DNA of 64,000 nucleotides from Methanoregula sp. (GTDB lineage: Archaea > Halobacteriota > Methanomicrobia > Methanomicrobiales > Methanospirillaceae): NCBI RefSeq assembly GCF_023227875.1, contig NZ_JALOCH010000004.1:62001-126000 (forward strand), written 5' to 3'. Positions 1 through 7,423 of this stretch are shown here, piece by piece. The position numbers were made by a program, and so were the translations under genes. The stretch's first letter is position 1; each line of letters opens with the position of its first letter. Under the pieces are notes generated by a model that saw only the letters and a program-made list of their open reading frames with translations, ran no database searches and was not told the origin of the DNA.

Positions 1-1
1 C

Positions 2-507
2 ACGCCTTCCGCCATTGGCCCGGTCCCGGCTGGCCGCCACACGCTGGAGTTCAAAAAGAGCGGCTACGAGTCCGTGGAGCACCCCGTCACGGTCGTAGCA
101 GGGGGATGGACGGGGTCTCGCTCCAGCTGAGGAGTATACAGACCATCATCCCGGCCAATACAACCGCAACCAGTCTTCCGCGTATCGACGCGCAAGGGTC
201 CTGGGAGTACCAGTACGGGTTTAACAGCACCGCGGACCCGGAGAGATGGAACAGCACGACATTTCCGGTACCGCTGTTCCTGCACACCGAGTTTTCCAAT
301 GGCGGGACGGCCGGTGCCCGGCAGGTGACAGCATCGGCAAATGTCTACCATGACGGGTTGATGACCTGCGAAAACCCCATGGACCTCGGGGCGATTGCAG
401 TGAGCGGTCACGTGACCCGGGACATCGAGGTCACCTGCACGCTGCCATCGGGGTATATCGAACAGAACCTTGTGGTCCTTGTCGAGAACGTGACGGTGAA
501 GGCGTAA
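2..507 (+). pseudogene. PEGA-domain surface protein C-terminal part, frameshifted
   Basis: Bases 2-127 read as the end of a PEGA domain (TPSAIGPVPAGRHTLEFKK, then SGYESVEHPVTVVAGG) and then hit a stop. The expected continuation (MDGVSLQLRSIQTIIPANTT) is open in the next frame from 106 to the stop at 505-507. The switch falls on a run of five G at about 101-105. One extra G would restore a single frame. PEGA domains are beta-rich surface modules. The remainder is a 133-residue domain that I do not recognise. It could be a real frameshift mutation, a programmed shift or a sequencing error. The 5' part lies outside the window. Confidence 0.6.
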
Positions 508-630
508 GGCCGGCACGGGGGAGCTATGCCATGACCCGTTGTTCTTACCCGGAGTGCAGGATCTCCCGGCTGCTTCGGCCGGGGATTTGTGGAGGGGCTG
601 TAGGTTTTCTTCGGCAATACGACCCGGATG

Positions 631-639
631 TTTTTAAAA
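631..639 (+). promoter_or_regulatory. TATA box for the gene at 673
   Basis: TTTTTAAAA lies about 38 nt before the ATG at 673, which puts transcription start near 660 and leaves an AGGTGA ribosome site at 663-668 in a short leader. Confidence 0.5.
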
Positions 640-672
640 CACCAGTACAAATAAACCGGATCAGGTGAGCCA

Positions 673-1059
673 ATGGAGACCATGAACATTCGGATACGGG
701 GGGGAAAAGTAGGAATGCTGGTCCCCTGGATAAAAGAGAGTTTTCAGGAAATTCCCGGGAATTTTTTAAAATCCGGTGAGATACGCATTTTTGCAAAAGA
801 GGAATATTATTTCAGAACCGGTTCAAACCTCCTTACTCTCGTAATCATGGATTTTGGAACACCGGACCGGTGTCTTGTGTCACTTGTTTCCGGGGGCGGG
901 AGTGTAGGATTGTTCATACCGATATCATGGAACTCAGAAAACTCAGCAAATGCTGATTTTGTCTTCGATCTGAAAGCGGCCTGCCAAGAGTATTCCCTCG
1001 TTATTGAGGAGGTCCCCGGACCGGTATCCACGGGTGGGGTCCCGGATACGTACGGGTAA
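673..1059 (+). CDS. Conserved-looking small protein of unknown function
   Basis: This is a 128-residue soluble protein without signal peptide or membrane segments. It has alternating beta-strand-like stretches (LLTLVIMDFG, CLVSLVSGGGSVGLFI) and a helical end (FDLKAACQEYSLVIEEV), loosely like the small alpha/beta DUF6054 type, but I would not assign it. The ATG at 673 follows AGGTGA with a 4-nt gap, and a TATA box sits at 631-639. It is monocistronic. Alternative start: ATG at 682. Confidence 0.65.
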   Translation: METMNIRIRGGKVGMLVPWIKESFQEIPGNFLKSGEIRIFAKEEYYFRTGSNLLTLVIMDFGTPDRCLVSLVSGGGSVGLFIPISWNSENSANADFVFDLKAACQEYSLVIEEVPGPVSTGGVPDTYG

Positions 1060-1302
1060 TTCCCCCCGTAACGAAAACGGTACCGGCATATTCAGGGGCC
1101 TTGTCAAAAACGTCTTCCGGACCCTGTTGCATTCCTGATGACAATCTGCCGGATAACATACCAGCTCCCGGTGACGGGCGAGATCCATTCAGCAGATTGT
1201 TGACCGCAGCATTTTTTTCACTCTCGCCGGGGTGATTACATCCATGCCCGTTTTTGTAAAATGCGGGATGCCCGGCCCGGGGGCAGGCCGGCGGGTGTCC
1301 CG

Positions 1303-1416
1303 TTATATCACAAGCATCAGGAAGAGCAGGAAATACAGGGCAATCGAGACCGGGGGGACCAGCCGGAGCGACCAGTAGTTGACCTTCTGGATCCGGATCG
1401 TATCCTTATCTTCCAT
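1303..1416 (-). CDS. Possible 37-residue single-span membrane peptide or gene remnant
   Basis: The short minus-strand frame begins MEDKDTIRIQKVNYWSLRL and ends in a strong hydrophobic segment (PPVSIALYFLLFLMLVI). The frame stays open upstream through a twin-hairpin repeat and into the antisense of the shikimate kinase gene, so it may be the tail of a decayed membrane-protein gene. No good ribosome site is visible. A GC-rich imperfect inverted repeat just past the stop (about 1264-1301) could be a terminator. The membrane-like end is what persuades me to list it. Confidence 0.3.
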   Translation of the reverse strand: MEDKDTIRIQKVNYWSLRLVPPVSIALYFLLFLMLVI

Positions 1417-1451
1417 GTATTTCAGGATCAGGATGCCAGGGGTGTCCTCGA

Positions 1452-1507
1452 CCTTCGAAGAACTTGGAGGAGTTCTTCTCATCCTCATGGTTCTGATGAT
1501 CCATTCG
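1452..1507 (-). repeat. Twin-hairpin repeat, copy 1
   Basis: Read on the minus strand: ATGGATC-ATCA-GAACCAT (stem 1 with one A-A mismatch), linker GAGGAT, then GAAGAACT-CCTCCA-AGTTCTTC (8-bp stem 2). It shares order, linker and ATCA loop with the copies at 2525, 2979, 9258 and 12419. It lies between two genes and overlaps no convincing coding sequence. Confidence 0.75.
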
Positions 1508-1584
1508 GAGTCTGGTGATGGTCTCGGACCCGCAGGAACCAACCTTTTTGCCTTCCGGGCCAGATTCACTTCTAAGGGAACCCC

Positions 1585-2079
1585 ATGAAGAACATCATCC
1601 TTATCGGCATGCCCGGCGCAGGCAAGAGCACCATGGGGGTGGTCCTTGCAAAGGCCCTCGGGCTGAAATTCATCGATACGGATCTCGCGATACAGGAAAA
1701 GATTGGGAGGCTCCTGCAGGAAATCATTGATACGGAGGGGGCCGGGGCGTTCAAGAAAATCGAGGAGGAGACAATACTCTCGCAACATGTTCACCATGCC
1801 GTCATTGCCACGGGGGGCAGCGTGGTGTTCAGCGAAACGGCGATGGAATACCTGAAGAGAGAGGGCGTAGTTGTTTACCTCAGGATCTCTTTTGAGGAAA
1901 TGGAAAAAAGGCTCAGGAACATCACGACCCGGGGCATTGTCCTGAACAAGGGCCAGAGCCTCCGGGAAATGTATGACGAGAGGGTCCCCCTGTACGAAAA
2001 GTACGCCGACATCACCATTGATTGTTCAGGAGATGATTTTGAGACGGTTGTCGGACAGGTTGTGGATGAGACAGGTTAA
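1585..2079 (+). CDS. Shikimate kinase-like P-loop kinase (AroK type, divergent)
   Basis: The 164-residue protein is the usual length for AroK-type shikimate kinase. It has Walker A GMPGAGKST near the N terminus, FIDTD at the DxD position and ATGGS at the place of the family GGG motif. The family's substrate-binding arginine in FRxxE is lysine here (FKKIEEE), and GGG is GGS, so the substrate is uncertain. Family members phosphorylate shikimate in aromatic amino acid synthesis, but many archaea use a GHMP-type kinase instead. The ATG at 1585 follows an AAGGGA site. No aromatic-pathway genes are adjacent. It could be a related small-molecule kinase. Confidence 0.65.
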   Translation: MKNIILIGMPGAGKSTMGVVLAKALGLKFIDTDLAIQEKIGRLLQEIIDTEGAGAFKKIEEETILSQHVHHAVIATGGSVVFSETAMEYLKREGVVVYLRISFEEMEKRLRNITTRGIVLNKGQSLREMYDERVPLYEKYADITIDCSGDDFETVVGQVVDETG

Positions 2080-2105
2080 ACCCGCCCACATTGCATCCAT
2101 TCCCA

Positions 2106-2333
2106 TTAATTATCCTGAAATTCACCAACCAGGTCTGAAATCCGGCGTAAAATTTCATTGTGCCGGTCAAGACTGATGAACACCCGGTTGTCGGAAATGC
2201 GAATGGTATCGAGAAGTGCTGCATCATTCAGGGAGTCAAAACGGGAAATACTGGTGCCGGATAGAAATTCCCGGATTTTTTTTGCTTTCTGTTTTTCATA
2301 GTTCGATACATTCCTTGGTCGTCCACGGGCCAT
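2106..2333 (-). CDS. Small basic protein, possible DNA-binding regulator
   Basis: The 75-residue protein starts MARGRPRNVSNYEKQKAKK, an AT-hook-like GRP segment in a basic N terminus. Two predicted helices follow (SRFDSLNDAALLDTI, LDRHNEILRRISDLVGEF). I cannot assign a family. It may bind nucleic acid or be one half of a toxin-antitoxin pair whose partner is absent. A TATA box on the same strand (2359-2367) lies about 30 nt before the start, so the mRNA is probably leaderless. It is convergent with the kinase gene at 1585. Confidence 0.6.
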   Translation of the reverse strand: MARGRPRNVSNYEKQKAKKIREFLSGTSISRFDSLNDAALLDTIRISDNRVFISLDRHNEILRRISDLVGEFQDN

Positions 2334-2358
2334 AATAATAAAAAGAGGGCTGAAATTG

Positions 2359-2367
2359 TATAAAAAT
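2359..2367 (-). promoter_or_regulatory. TATA box for the small basic protein gene
   Basis: The reverse complement of TATAAAAAT gives ATTTTTATA, centred about 30 nt upstream of the start at 2333. This spacing predicts a leaderless transcript. Confidence 0.55.
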
Positions 2368-2429
2368 TAGTTGAAAGACACCTGAATTATGATGAATATA
2401 CCGGGTCCTGGCAGTAGTGAGTAAGTCGA

Positions 2430-2449
2430 AGAACGCTTTTCAGCGTTCT
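2430..2449. repeat. Isolated perfect hairpin related to stem 2 of the twin-hairpin repeat
   Basis: AGAACGCT-TTTC-AGCGTTCT forms a perfect 8-bp stem with a 4-nt loop. The surrounding bases (TCGAAGAACGC ... GCGTTCT) match the second hairpin of the 9258 copy, so this may be a half copy. Confidence 0.55.
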
Positions 2450-2518
2450 GTCGGAGAACTGCGTTCAGGGAAAGATTATTGATCCTCTCCTGCTTTAGGA
2501 TTGGAGTGGTTCGCAGAA

Positions 2519-2575
2519 TCCGAAGGGTTCATCAGAACCCTGAGGATGAGAAGATTTCAACAGAAATTTTCGAAT
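2519..2575 (+). repeat. Twin-hairpin repeat, copy 2
   Basis: GGGTTC-ATCA-GAACCC (2525-2540) is a perfect 6-bp stem. The linker is TGAGGATGA. Stem 2 is GAAGATTTC-AACA-GAAATTTTC (2550-2571), nine pairs with one G-T. Both stems differ in sequence from the other copies yet still pair. Confidence 0.8.
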
Positions 2576-2586
2576 CTCGACAAACT

Positions 2587-2669
2587 GAAGGGAGGCGAAA
2601 GCCGACCTTCTGGATGGGAGTGGTTTCTCAAAACCTCGATGAGCGGAAGGGAGGCGAAAGCCGACCTTC
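2587..2669 (+). ncRNA. Tandem GAAA-tetraloop hairpin pair, candidate structured RNA
   Basis: The same hairpin occurs at 2587-2610 and 2646-2669: GAAGG, GA, GGC, GAAA, GCC, GA, CCTTC. As RNA this is a 5-bp stem, tandem G-A mismatches that can form sheared pairs, a 3-bp stem and a GNRA tetraloop. The preceding 15 or so bases are also similar (AAnCTCGAnnAnC), giving a unit of about 41 nt repeated at 59-nt spacing. The strand is chosen because only the plus strand gives GAAA loops. No coding frame crosses it convincingly. The transcript is inferred. Confidence 0.5.
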
Positions 2670-2761
2670 TGGCAATATTGGTACAAGGCACTATCTCTTA
2701 TACTGTGACAGCTGATACTAGAGCACACTGTTCTATAACATAGGCAGTACGAGAAATCATT

Positions 2762-2941
2762 ATGTTCGGATCAAGTAATTTTGGCGGCAACCGCGGTCCC
2801 CGTGACTTCGGCCCCCGTGAAATGACAAAAGTAGTCTGTTCAGACTGCGGAAAAGAGTGCGAAGTACCGTTCAAGCCAACCGAGGGAAGGCCCGTCTATT
2901 GCCGGGACTGCCTGCCGAAACACCGGAAGCCCCGCTTCTAA
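2762..2941 (+). CDS. Small zinc-binding protein, CxxC-x17-CxxC type
   Basis: This 59-residue protein has a Gly/Arg/Phe-rich N terminus (MFGSSNFGGNRGPRDFGPRE). Two zinc knuckles, CSDC and CRDC, are separated by exactly 17 residues that include VPFKPTEGRPVYC. The spacing matches the known CxxC-x17-CxxC domain of methanogens and some bacteria. The RGG-like N terminus suggests nucleic-acid binding, but function is unknown. The start has no Shine-Dalgarno. TTCTATAAC about 25-30 nt upstream could be the TATA box of a leaderless mRNA. A T-rich tract follows the stop. Confidence 0.85.
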   Translation: MFGSSNFGGNRGPRDFGPREMTKVVCSDCGKECEVPFKPTEGRPVYCRDCLPKHRKPRF

Positions 2942-2956
2942 GTGTCTTAACGGTTA

Positions 2957-2976
2957 ATTATTTTTCTTTTTTTTCC
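2957..2976 (+). terminator. Oligo-T terminator after the CxxC protein gene
   Basis: ATTATTTTTCTTTTTTTTCC starts about 15 nt past the stop codon, typical of archaeal T-tract termination. Confidence 0.6.
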
Positions 2977-3028
2977 GAGCAGTCATCAGGCTGCGAGGAC
3001 GAGAAGAACTCGCCAGAGTTCTTCGAAA
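2977..3028 (+). repeat. Twin-hairpin repeat, copy 3
   Basis: GCAGTC-ATCA-GGCTGC (2979-2994) pairs over 6 bp with one G-T. The linker is GAGGACGA. GAAGAACTC-GCCA-GAGTTCTTC (3003-3024) is a perfect 9-bp stem. It lies directly after the oligo-T terminator. Confidence 0.8.
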
Positions 3029-3031
3029 AAT

Positions 3032-3459
3032 GCTTATTAATTCTTCCTGTGGTTCGGGTCTGCTGACCCTCACCGATTCGAAGGGGTGAGGATCATAAGT
3101 ATTGATTTCTTAAAAGAGCGGACGCGGTTTTTCACCAGGAAAACGAGAGGCTTAGTCCTCAAGGACCACCTTCACCTCCATATGGTTCTGATGGACCACT
3201 CATATTGGAAAATTTCCCCGCATTTTGTTCCAACTTCCTATGGTTTATATGCCCTTCACTCCAACCAGAAAATTACGACGGGGTAACGAGGAAGGTTTAA
3301 AAAAATGTCAACGCGGAATTCAAATAATAACATTTATTGTCGCTCTCCGGCACACATGGTGTATCAGGTTCGAGAGAAATGCCATAAAAAATGCCGGGCG
3401 TATTCCGGATTGATCGATATGGCCTTTTTTCCCGGATATGGTTTATCAGGGAAGTCCGG
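3032..3459. other. Gene-free stretch with a degenerate repeat and a probable promoter
   Basis: On the minus strand 3147-3199 reads as a decayed twin-hairpin copy (TGGTCC-ATCA-GAACCA, linker ATGGAG, then GGTCC-TTGA-GGAC). CATAAAAAATG at 3380-3390 may be the TATA box of the kelch protein gene, giving a leader of about 50 nt. I see no convincing gene here. Confidence 0.4.
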
Positions 3460-5415
3460 ATGAGCATTCGATACCCCGCACTGGCACTGGCACTGATCGT
3501 TCTCGTTCTCATAGTTCCGGCGACAGCAGTTCCTGGGGGGAACTGGACCGAGATCAACGGGTCCGCAGAATTCCCGGAACGATACCATCATACGTCGGTT
3601 GTGTTTGACGACAAGATGTGGGTGATCGGAGGATATGATTCGGTCGGAGGGTATGATGGTGGATTCAGAAATGATACCTGGTATTCCTCTGGCGGAAGTG
3701 TATGGTATGAGGCAAACGCATCTGCAAAATTTCCGGCGCGTAATTTGCACTCATCTGTCATCTATAACAGTAAGATGTGGGTGATTGGGGGACAATCTTT
3801 CGGGGGTTATCCGCATAAGGATATCTGGAGTTCAACAGATGGGATTATATGGAACATGGTAACCGATACTGCTGGATTCTCCGCCCGTTACAGTCACGCG
3901 TCAATAAATTTTTTAAATAAAATATGGGTGATAGGAGGCTATGATGGTGGCTATGATGATGAGGTCTGGGCTTCTTCTGATGGTGTATCATGGAATAAGA
4001 TCTCATCTGATGGAGACCACTTCACCGGCCGGGCGAGCCATTCATCGCTGGTTTTTAACAATAAAATCTGGGTGATTGGGGGAGACACAACGGGGATTGA
4101 CACCGGGTATAAGAACGATGTCTGGTATTCTTCGGATGGCATAACATGGACTGAGACCGCAGTTGTCGGGGATCGCTTCACACCCCGGCATAGTCATACA
4201 TCGGTTGTTTATGACAACAAGATGTGGGTAATTGGAGGACTCAGCGCAACCGGGATTATGGATGATGCCTGGTATTCAACCGATGGCATAACATGGATCA
4301 AGACCACACCCACCCTCGCCCCGCCAGCCCGGGAGAGCCATACGTCGGTTGTCTCCGGATCAAAAATGTGGATTATCGGGGGATATGATGGGTCATCCAA
4401 TAAAAATGATGTATGGGCATCCCTGATAGCGCCGGTTGCAGGGTTTTCAGCCAGCCCGGTATCCGGTAATGCACCGCTTTTAGTAACATTCACAGACGCG
4501 TCTTTGGAATTTCCATCATCATATGTATGGACTTTTGGTGATGGGAGTACATCGTCATCAGTAAATCCTGTCCATTCGTACACGGCCGCCGGCACATACC
4601 CGGTATCCCTGACCGTGACGAACAGCGACGGGACCAGCACGGAAACCAAAGCCGCGTATATCACGGTCTTTGCTCCATCATCTTCCGGAACCGTTGCCAG
4701 CACCTCCGGCGATGACGACCCCCCGGACACCATGACGGATGTATCCCACACACCCATGACAATCACCGTGAACGTGGGAGGCAACTCGGCAGTACCCCTA
4801 GTGACAGTGACCGGCACCGGATTAAAAGACCTCATCGTTACCGCTACGGTGCTGGCCGGCCCGGGTACCGGTATTCCCCCGCCACCGGGGACCGTCTACG
4901 AGTACATCGGGCTTGTCCCGGCCCGGTACACCACGATCACCAGCGGGGAGATCACCTTTTCCATTCCGGCCACGTGGCTCGAAGAGCATGCGATCCGCCC
5001 GGACACGATCACCATGTACCACTATACCGGGACGGTGTGGGAATCCCTGCCCACAACGGTCCTTGCAACGAAAAACGGCCAGGTGCATTTCTCAACGACA
5101 AGCCCCGGGTTCTCCCTTTTTGCGATCAGCGGGATGCCGGGCGAATTGCCGGACATGCCCCTGACCAGCCCGTCCCCGCAGGCATCCGGTGACCCCACGC
5201 CCGTACCGGAACATACTCCCGACATTACACAACCACTCGCCACCCGGACAACTTCGCCCCCGCAGGTACAGCCCAATCAGCCGGCACCGGAATTCCCGCT
5301 TGCCCTCATCGCGGTCACTGCTGTGGCGTGTGTCGGGCTCTTCACCGGATGCATGCTGGTACGACGCTGGTGGACCCGCCGGCAGAACCCGGCATTGTTC
5401 CGGAAATACGAGTAA
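3460..5415 (+). CDS. Secreted kelch-repeat/PKD surface protein with PGF-pre-PGF-like domain and membrane anchor
   Basis: The 651-residue protein has a signal peptide (YPALALALIVLVLIVPATA). At least six kelch-type repeats follow, each with the core KMWVIGGY or KIWVIGG (residues about 30-325), probably forming a beta-propeller. Then come a PKD domain (AGFSASPVSGNAPLLVTF) and a domain like PGF-pre-PGF (TMTDVSHTPMTITVNVGG to SLFAISG), a Pro/Thr-rich spacer and a final membrane span before MLVRRWWTRRQ. The start is the ATG after TCAGGGAAG. An upstream in-frame ATG at 3391 would bury the signal peptide. It is likely a cell-surface adhesion or binding protein. Confidence 0.9.
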   Translation: MSIRYPALALALIVLVLIVPATAVPGGNWTEINGSAEFPERYHHTSVVFDDKMWVIGGYDSVGGYDGGFRNDTWYSSGGSVWYEANASAKFPARNLHSSVIYNSKMWVIGGQSFGGYPHKDIWSSTDGIIWNMVTDTAGFSARYSHASINFLNKIWVIGGYDGGYDDEVWASSDGVSWNKISSDGDHFTGRASHSSLVFNNKIWVIGGDTTGIDTGYKNDVWYSSDGITWTETAVVGDRFTPRHSHTSVVYDNKMWVIGGLSATGIMDDAWYSTDGITWIKTTPTLAPPARESHTSVVSGSKMWIIGGYDGSSNKNDVWASLIAPVAGFSASPVSGNAPLLVTFTDASLEFPSSYVWTFGDGSTSSSVNPVHSYTAAGTYPVSLTVTNSDGTSTETKAAYITVFAPSSSGTVASTSGDDDPPDTMTDVSHTPMTITVNVGGNSAVPLVTVTGTGLKDLIVTATVLAGPGTGIPPPPGTVYEYIGLVPARYTTITSGEITFSIPATWLEEHAIRPDTITMYHYTGTVWESLPTTVLATKNGQVHFSTTSPGFSLFAISGMPGELPDMPLTSPSPQASGDPTPVPEHTPDITQPLATRTTSPPQVQPNQPAPEFPLALIAVTAVACVGLFTGCMLVRRWWTRRQNPALFRKYE

Positions 5416-5484
5416 CCGGCGGCCCTGCCGGAGTGCACGGGTCCCGTGGCACCGGTACCGCCCCTTGTTCCGGTTCCCAAAAAA

Positions 5485-7131
5485 TTATTTCTTTCCCGCG
5501 ATCACGACAAGCAGCCCGAGCGTCACGACAACAACCGCGACCGGGGGCGACGCCTTCGGGGTCGTTGCCGTTGCCACCGGCACCTGCTGCTCATCCAGCC
5601 ATGCAAGAGCGTACGTCAGCTGGACGTCCTCGCCGGCCATCGCCCGGGCAACCGTCTCCTCAGTAAGCGGCACCCGGATTTGCGGCGCAATCCCCCCGGT
5701 GAGCGACGCATTGCTGTCCACCTGGACCACGCCGTCCTGGCCGAGAGACGCCCCGTCCGGGAAGAAGACGTACATGCCGAGCGGCAGGACCGCCTGGGGG
5801 CCGTTCATGCCAAACGCCCCGTTGCTCCCGTACCAGGAGATGACCTTCCCGGTGCCGGTCTTCGCAAACACCATCGGGAGCCCCTCGCCGGAACTGATCG
5901 TATCCGGGGAGACGAGCACCGCGACCGGGCCGGTATACCGGGCCGGCTGAGGCTGCGTCCAGGCCCCGGAGACGGGGGTGAACCGCCGTGAGCCGGGGTC
6001 GAACATCGTCGCGTACTCGTAGAAAACCGGTTTGTCAACAAACCAGCCGGCAAAGCAGGACGCGAGGTTGTCGTCCCCGCCGCTGTTGTACCGGAAGTCG
6101 ATCACTACACCGGGGGCGTTCTTTGTATTCGCGTCCAGCATCGCGGCTCTGAACGGCTCGTACACTTCGTACGCTTCATCGTAGATCGCGATGTACACGT
6201 ACCCTCCCGGCAGCGTCCGGTACGTGAGCGTGTCGGTGCTGACCTGCGGCTGGATATCGGTCAGGCGGTTTGCAGCGCCGATATCGTTCACCTCTTTCCC
6301 GAGGAAAAAGCTGCTCTTCTTCAGGCTGTCGTACCCGTCATCGTATGCCATGAGGTTCATGGTCCGCGGGTGCTGGATGGCACCGTACGTGATCTTGACC
6401 GAAGCCGACGCCCCCACCGGGGCCCGGGTCAGGAGCCGGGTCTTCTGGAGCAGGAGCCCCTCGGTCGTCGAGGGCTTCTTCACCGCCCAGATGGAGGACG
6501 TGGCGTTGATCGCATCGTGGATCTCCACCCCGTTCCACCCGGTCACCTCATCGCCAAAACGGATCCCCGCCGTCTCCGCTGCGCTGCCGTTTGCCACATA
6601 ACTCACGATCACCTTTCCGGAATCCAGCCGGGTCAGCGCAAGCCCGTAGCCCCCACCGATGTCGGCATACTTTGCCCCGAAGTCTCCGTTTGTATCCAGC
6701 ACTTCCACGTGCCCGTCCGGGATCGCGACCAGGTATCCCCGGAGGGCCCGGTAATACGCGGCCTTGTCCTGTTTCTTCTCCGCATCGGCGATCGCAGGCG
6801 CCCAGGTTTTGTAGAGTGCATCGAAGTCAACGGACCGCCACTGCGTAAAGGCATATCGTTCATTGATGAGGGTATGGAGCGAGAGGAACGCCTCGCTTAA
6901 CGACCGGTTGCTGTAATCCGCGAGCGGGGTCTTGTTCGCCGCAACCGGTGAAAATGCGGCGATCAGTTCCTCGTTGTACGCGGTCTCGTTGTTCCGCTCG
7001 AACGGGACGCAGGTGTCGGTCCAGACCATCCCGCAGCCCGGGCAGCTGTCAGAACCGGCAGCGGCCACCGGGAAAACACCGGCCGTAAGGAGGAGGAGAA
7101 GGACACCAGGGATCACGAAGCGGGCGTTCAT
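5485..7131 (-). CDS. Exported S41-type peptidase-like protein with PDZ domain
   Basis: The 548-residue protein begins with a signal peptide (NARFVIPGVLLLLLTAGVFP) and ends in a hydrophobic anchor (PVAVVVVTLGLLVVIAGKK). The middle has a PDZ-like region (GLALTRLDSG to GIRFGDEVTGWNGVEI) and a peptidase core with VVIDFRYNSGGD and TISSGEG, where the second serine is the likely nucleophile as in C-terminal processing peptidases. An N-terminal CPGCGMVWTDTC pair of cysteines may bind metal or form disulfides. The ATG at 7131 is chosen because it opens the signal peptide. The frame remains open to 7314. It converges on the kelch gene. Confidence 0.85.
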   Translation of the reverse strand: MNARFVIPGVLLLLLTAGVFPVAAAGSDSCPGCGMVWTDTCVPFERNNETAYNEELIAAFSPVAANKTPLADYSNRSLSEAFLSLHTLINERYAFTQWRSVDFDALYKTWAPAIADAEKKQDKAAYYRALRGYLVAIPDGHVEVLDTNGDFGAKYADIGGGYGLALTRLDSGKVIVSYVANGSAAETAGIRFGDEVTGWNGVEIHDAINATSSIWAVKKPSTTEGLLLQKTRLLTRAPVGASASVKITYGAIQHPRTMNLMAYDDGYDSLKKSSFFLGKEVNDIGAANRLTDIQPQVSTDTLTYRTLPGGYVYIAIYDEAYEVYEPFRAAMLDANTKNAPGVVIDFRYNSGGDDNLASCFAGWFVDKPVFYEYATMFDPGSRRFTPVSGAWTQPQPARYTGPVAVLVSPDTISSGEGLPMVFAKTGTGKVISWYGSNGAFGMNGPQAVLPLGMYVFFPDGASLGQDGVVQVDSNASLTGGIAPQIRVPLTEETVARAMAGEDVQLTYALAWLDEQQVPVATATTPKASPPVAVVVVTLGLLVVIAGKK

Positions 7132-7423
7132 GCTCTTCAAAGGACTCTCTCCATTCGCTGGCAGGTAGCAGGGATCATAGTAGTTGCTGTATTTCGCCGT
7201 GCGGCTATATGTTGCTGACGCTTTCCCATGCGTATGGCGGGCAGCGGCCGGAATAACAACAACGGTGAAGAGGGGGCATGTACTCCGCAGGGAAAAAAGA
7301 ACGGAGGTTCTCAACTGCTGACCAGCAGGCCGACCAGTACACCCGCAATTGCCGCAAGGGGCCGCGATGGTATCTGGTTCACGGCAATCACGGGCGATCC
7401 GGGGACAAGTTACATCGTTGCTC
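7132..7423. other. Intergenic stretch with no supported gene
   Basis: This 292-bp gap separates the S41-type gene from the glycosyltransferase, both on the minus strand. A short minus frame ends in a hydrophobic tail (LAAIAGVLVGLLVSS, stop near 7318) but has no good start. A plus-strand frame from 7228 overlaps the glycosyltransferase. I accept neither. Confidence 0.3.

Noticed and set aside
5189..5950. 253-residue plus-strand frame across two genes
   Set aside because: It is a shadow of the kelch protein end and the antisense S41 gene, with Ser/Arg/Pro-biased composition.
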